Positions 6,636 to 7,209 of a stretch of 7,209 nucleotides of DNA are shown here, piece by piece (position 1 is the first letter of the stretch; every line of letters starts with the position of its first letter). The notes below the pieces were generated by a model. It saw only the letters and a program-made list of their open reading frames with translations. It searched no databases and had not been told where the DNA came from. Source of the DNA: JAFGBN01 sp964394145 (GTDB lineage: Bacteria > Chloroflexota > Dehalococcoidia > GIF9 > AB-539-J10). The stretch covers positions 1-7,209 of the forward strand of contig CAYMVL010000030.1 of the NCBI GenBank assembly GCA_964394145.1, given 5' to 3'. The position numbers and the translations under genes were made by a program.

Positions 6636-6920
6636 CTACTTGTTTTCCTTACCCAAAACCTTGATCATGCCATCGTCTAGCCACACGTCATCCGACTCCA
6701 AATGGTGTAGCCTCAACATTTGCATAACGGTATCAAGAAAAGTTGACTGGTTTGCTGTATGCGCAGATAGCCCCGTATCCTGAGGATGCTCGAAGGTGTA
6801 TTCGGAGAACGAACTCTTCTGCTGCAGATAGAAGATGAAGGTTCTGACCTCATGCTGCCCCATCTGGGCTAGATGCAGAGCCGTTCCGGAAACCTTGAGA
6901 AAACCTTCAAAGTAACTCAT
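6636..6920 (-). CDS. Small hypothetical protein, possibly a 5'-truncated gene remnant
   Basis: This is a 94-residue frame from ATG 6920 to TAG 6636. The sequence looks protein-like: alternating helix and strand segments such as ALHLAQMGQHEVRTFIFYLQ, and an acidic end LESDDVWLDDGMIKVLG. No family is recognised and no membrane segment or signal is seen. GGTGG lies only one base before the ATG, too close to serve as a normal ribosome site. The frame stays open upstream to 7040 with equally protein-like sequence (for example GNLVCAYRLCAAW, RPNVTAIIYGG) but no ATG, GTG or TTG. The true N-terminus may therefore be lost, and the ORF may be a remnant abutting the tRNA promoter. It could also be a chance frame. 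Confidence 0.4.
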   Translation of the reverse strand: MSYFEGFLKVSGTALHLAQMGQHEVRTFIFYLQQKSSFSEYTFEHPQDTGLSAHTANQSTFLDTVMQMLRLHHLESDDVWLDDGMIKVLGKENK

Positions 6921-7039
6921 GCCACCGTAAATAATAGCGGTGACATTTGGGCGTTTGCTACCCCAAGCAGCACAGAGTCTATAAGCACAGACTAGATTTC
7001 CCGTATCCGTGCAAAATTCGACGAAGCAAGAAGTCTGGT

Positions 7040-7068
7040 TTTACAAATAGGGATTTTGGGGTTAAAAT
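7040..7068 (+). promoter_or_regulatory. Promoter of the tRNA-Val gene
   Basis: TTTACA (7040-7045) and TAAAAT (7063-7068) each match five of six consensus bases and are separated by exactly 17 nt. The predicted start near 7075 lies a few bases before the mature tRNA at 7081, giving a very short 5' leader for RNase P to remove. Confidence 0.65.
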
Positions 7069-7080
7069 AGCTTCGATTTG

Positions 7081-7156
7081 GGGCGGTTAGCTCAGTGGTA
7101 AGAGCGCTTGCTTCACACGCAAGAGGTCACTGGTTCAAGTCCAGTACTGCCCACCA
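7081..7156 (+). tRNA. tRNA-Val, anticodon CAC
   Basis: The cloverleaf is complete. The acceptor GGGCGGT (7081-7087) pairs with ACTGCCC (7146-7152), including one G-U pair. The D-stem is GCTC/GAGC (7090-7093 with 7102-7105). The anticodon stem CTTGC/GCAAG encloses loop TTCACAC, with anticodon CAC at 7114-7116, which reads GUG valine codons. The T-stem ACTGG/CCAGT has loop TTCAAGT. The discriminator base is A7153 and the CCA end is encoded in the genome (7154-7156). It is transcribed away from the minus-strand ORF from its own promoter. No integrase or duplicated tRNA end is seen in the window. Confidence 0.97.
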
Positions 7157-7184
7157 TAAAGTCGTTGGTGGACCAGCTGTTTTT
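7151..7184 (+). terminator. Possible trailer hairpin/terminator after the tRNA
   Basis: CCACCA at the mature 3' end (7151-7156) is complementary to TGGTGG (7166-7171) in the trailer, with a 9-nt loop. Five T residues follow at 7180-7184. The gap of eight bases between stem and T-tract makes intrinsic termination doubtful. Confidence 0.25.
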
Positions 7185-7209
7185 GTGAGAAGAAAGCAGA
7201 ATATGGGTG

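Noticed and set aside
7203..7209. ATG near the right edge after a purine-rich stretch
   Set aside because: Only two codons are visible before the window ends, so a gene start cannot be claimed.
7081..7209. tRNA gene as an integration site for a mobile element
   Set aside because: No integrase, no repeat of the tRNA 3' end and no phage-like gene is present within the window.

Overview
The window is an ordinary-looking chromosomal stretch of an uncultured-type bacterium. It holds the 3' end of one gene, one large cyclic-di-GMP signalling gene on the + strand, a minus-strand pair (an aldo/keto reductase followed by an MFS transporter), a doubtful small minus-strand reading frame, and a tRNA-Val gene at the right edge. 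I favour a Chloroflexota (Dehalococcoidia-like) host. The grounds are the style of the aldo/keto reductase and MFS proteins, the multi-TM plus GAF sensory region of the signalling protein, and a short GCGAAGCGAAG-type intergenic motif. This is an impression from protein style, not proof. No phage, IS, CRISPR or defence genes are visible.

Left part (1-3610): an unrecognised C-terminus (2-292) is followed by about 300 bases without a gene. That gap ends in a near-perfect sigma70-type promoter (TTGACA, 17-nt spacer, GATAAT) only about a dozen bases before the ATG of a 1004-residue membrane protein. Its order is nine hydrophobic segments, two GAF-like domains, GGDEF (with an RxxD inhibitory site) and HD-GYP. 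Both the synthase and the phosphodiesterase signatures are intact, so it could both make and break c-di-GMP. The promoter position predicts an almost leaderless mRNA, which agrees with the absence of a Shine-Dalgarno sequence.

Middle (3611-6246): the signalling gene converges on a minus-strand pair, an aldo/keto reductase (5275-6246) upstream and a 12-TM MFS transporter of the monocarboxylate/oxalate-formate type (3742 to about 5010) downstream. About 265 bases separate them, so co-transcription is uncertain. The transporter has an odd 5' end. The first standard start codon (GTG at 4947) would cut off part of TM1, while the conserved-looking N-terminus continues upstream in frame to an ATA codon at 5010 with a well-placed Shine-Dalgarno. 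A perfect 10-bp inverted repeat lies inside this extension.

Right part (6247-7209): there are about 390 bases without a convincing gene, then a small minus-strand ORF whose open frame runs on upstream without a start codon up to the tRNA promoter (possibly a gene remnant). A tRNA-Val(CAC) with encoded CCA and a good promoter of its own follows. I see no clearly new multi-gene system. The best items for a second look are the near-leaderless bifunctional c-di-GMP gene, the non-standard start plus hairpin of the transporter, and the start-less ORF beside the tRNA.
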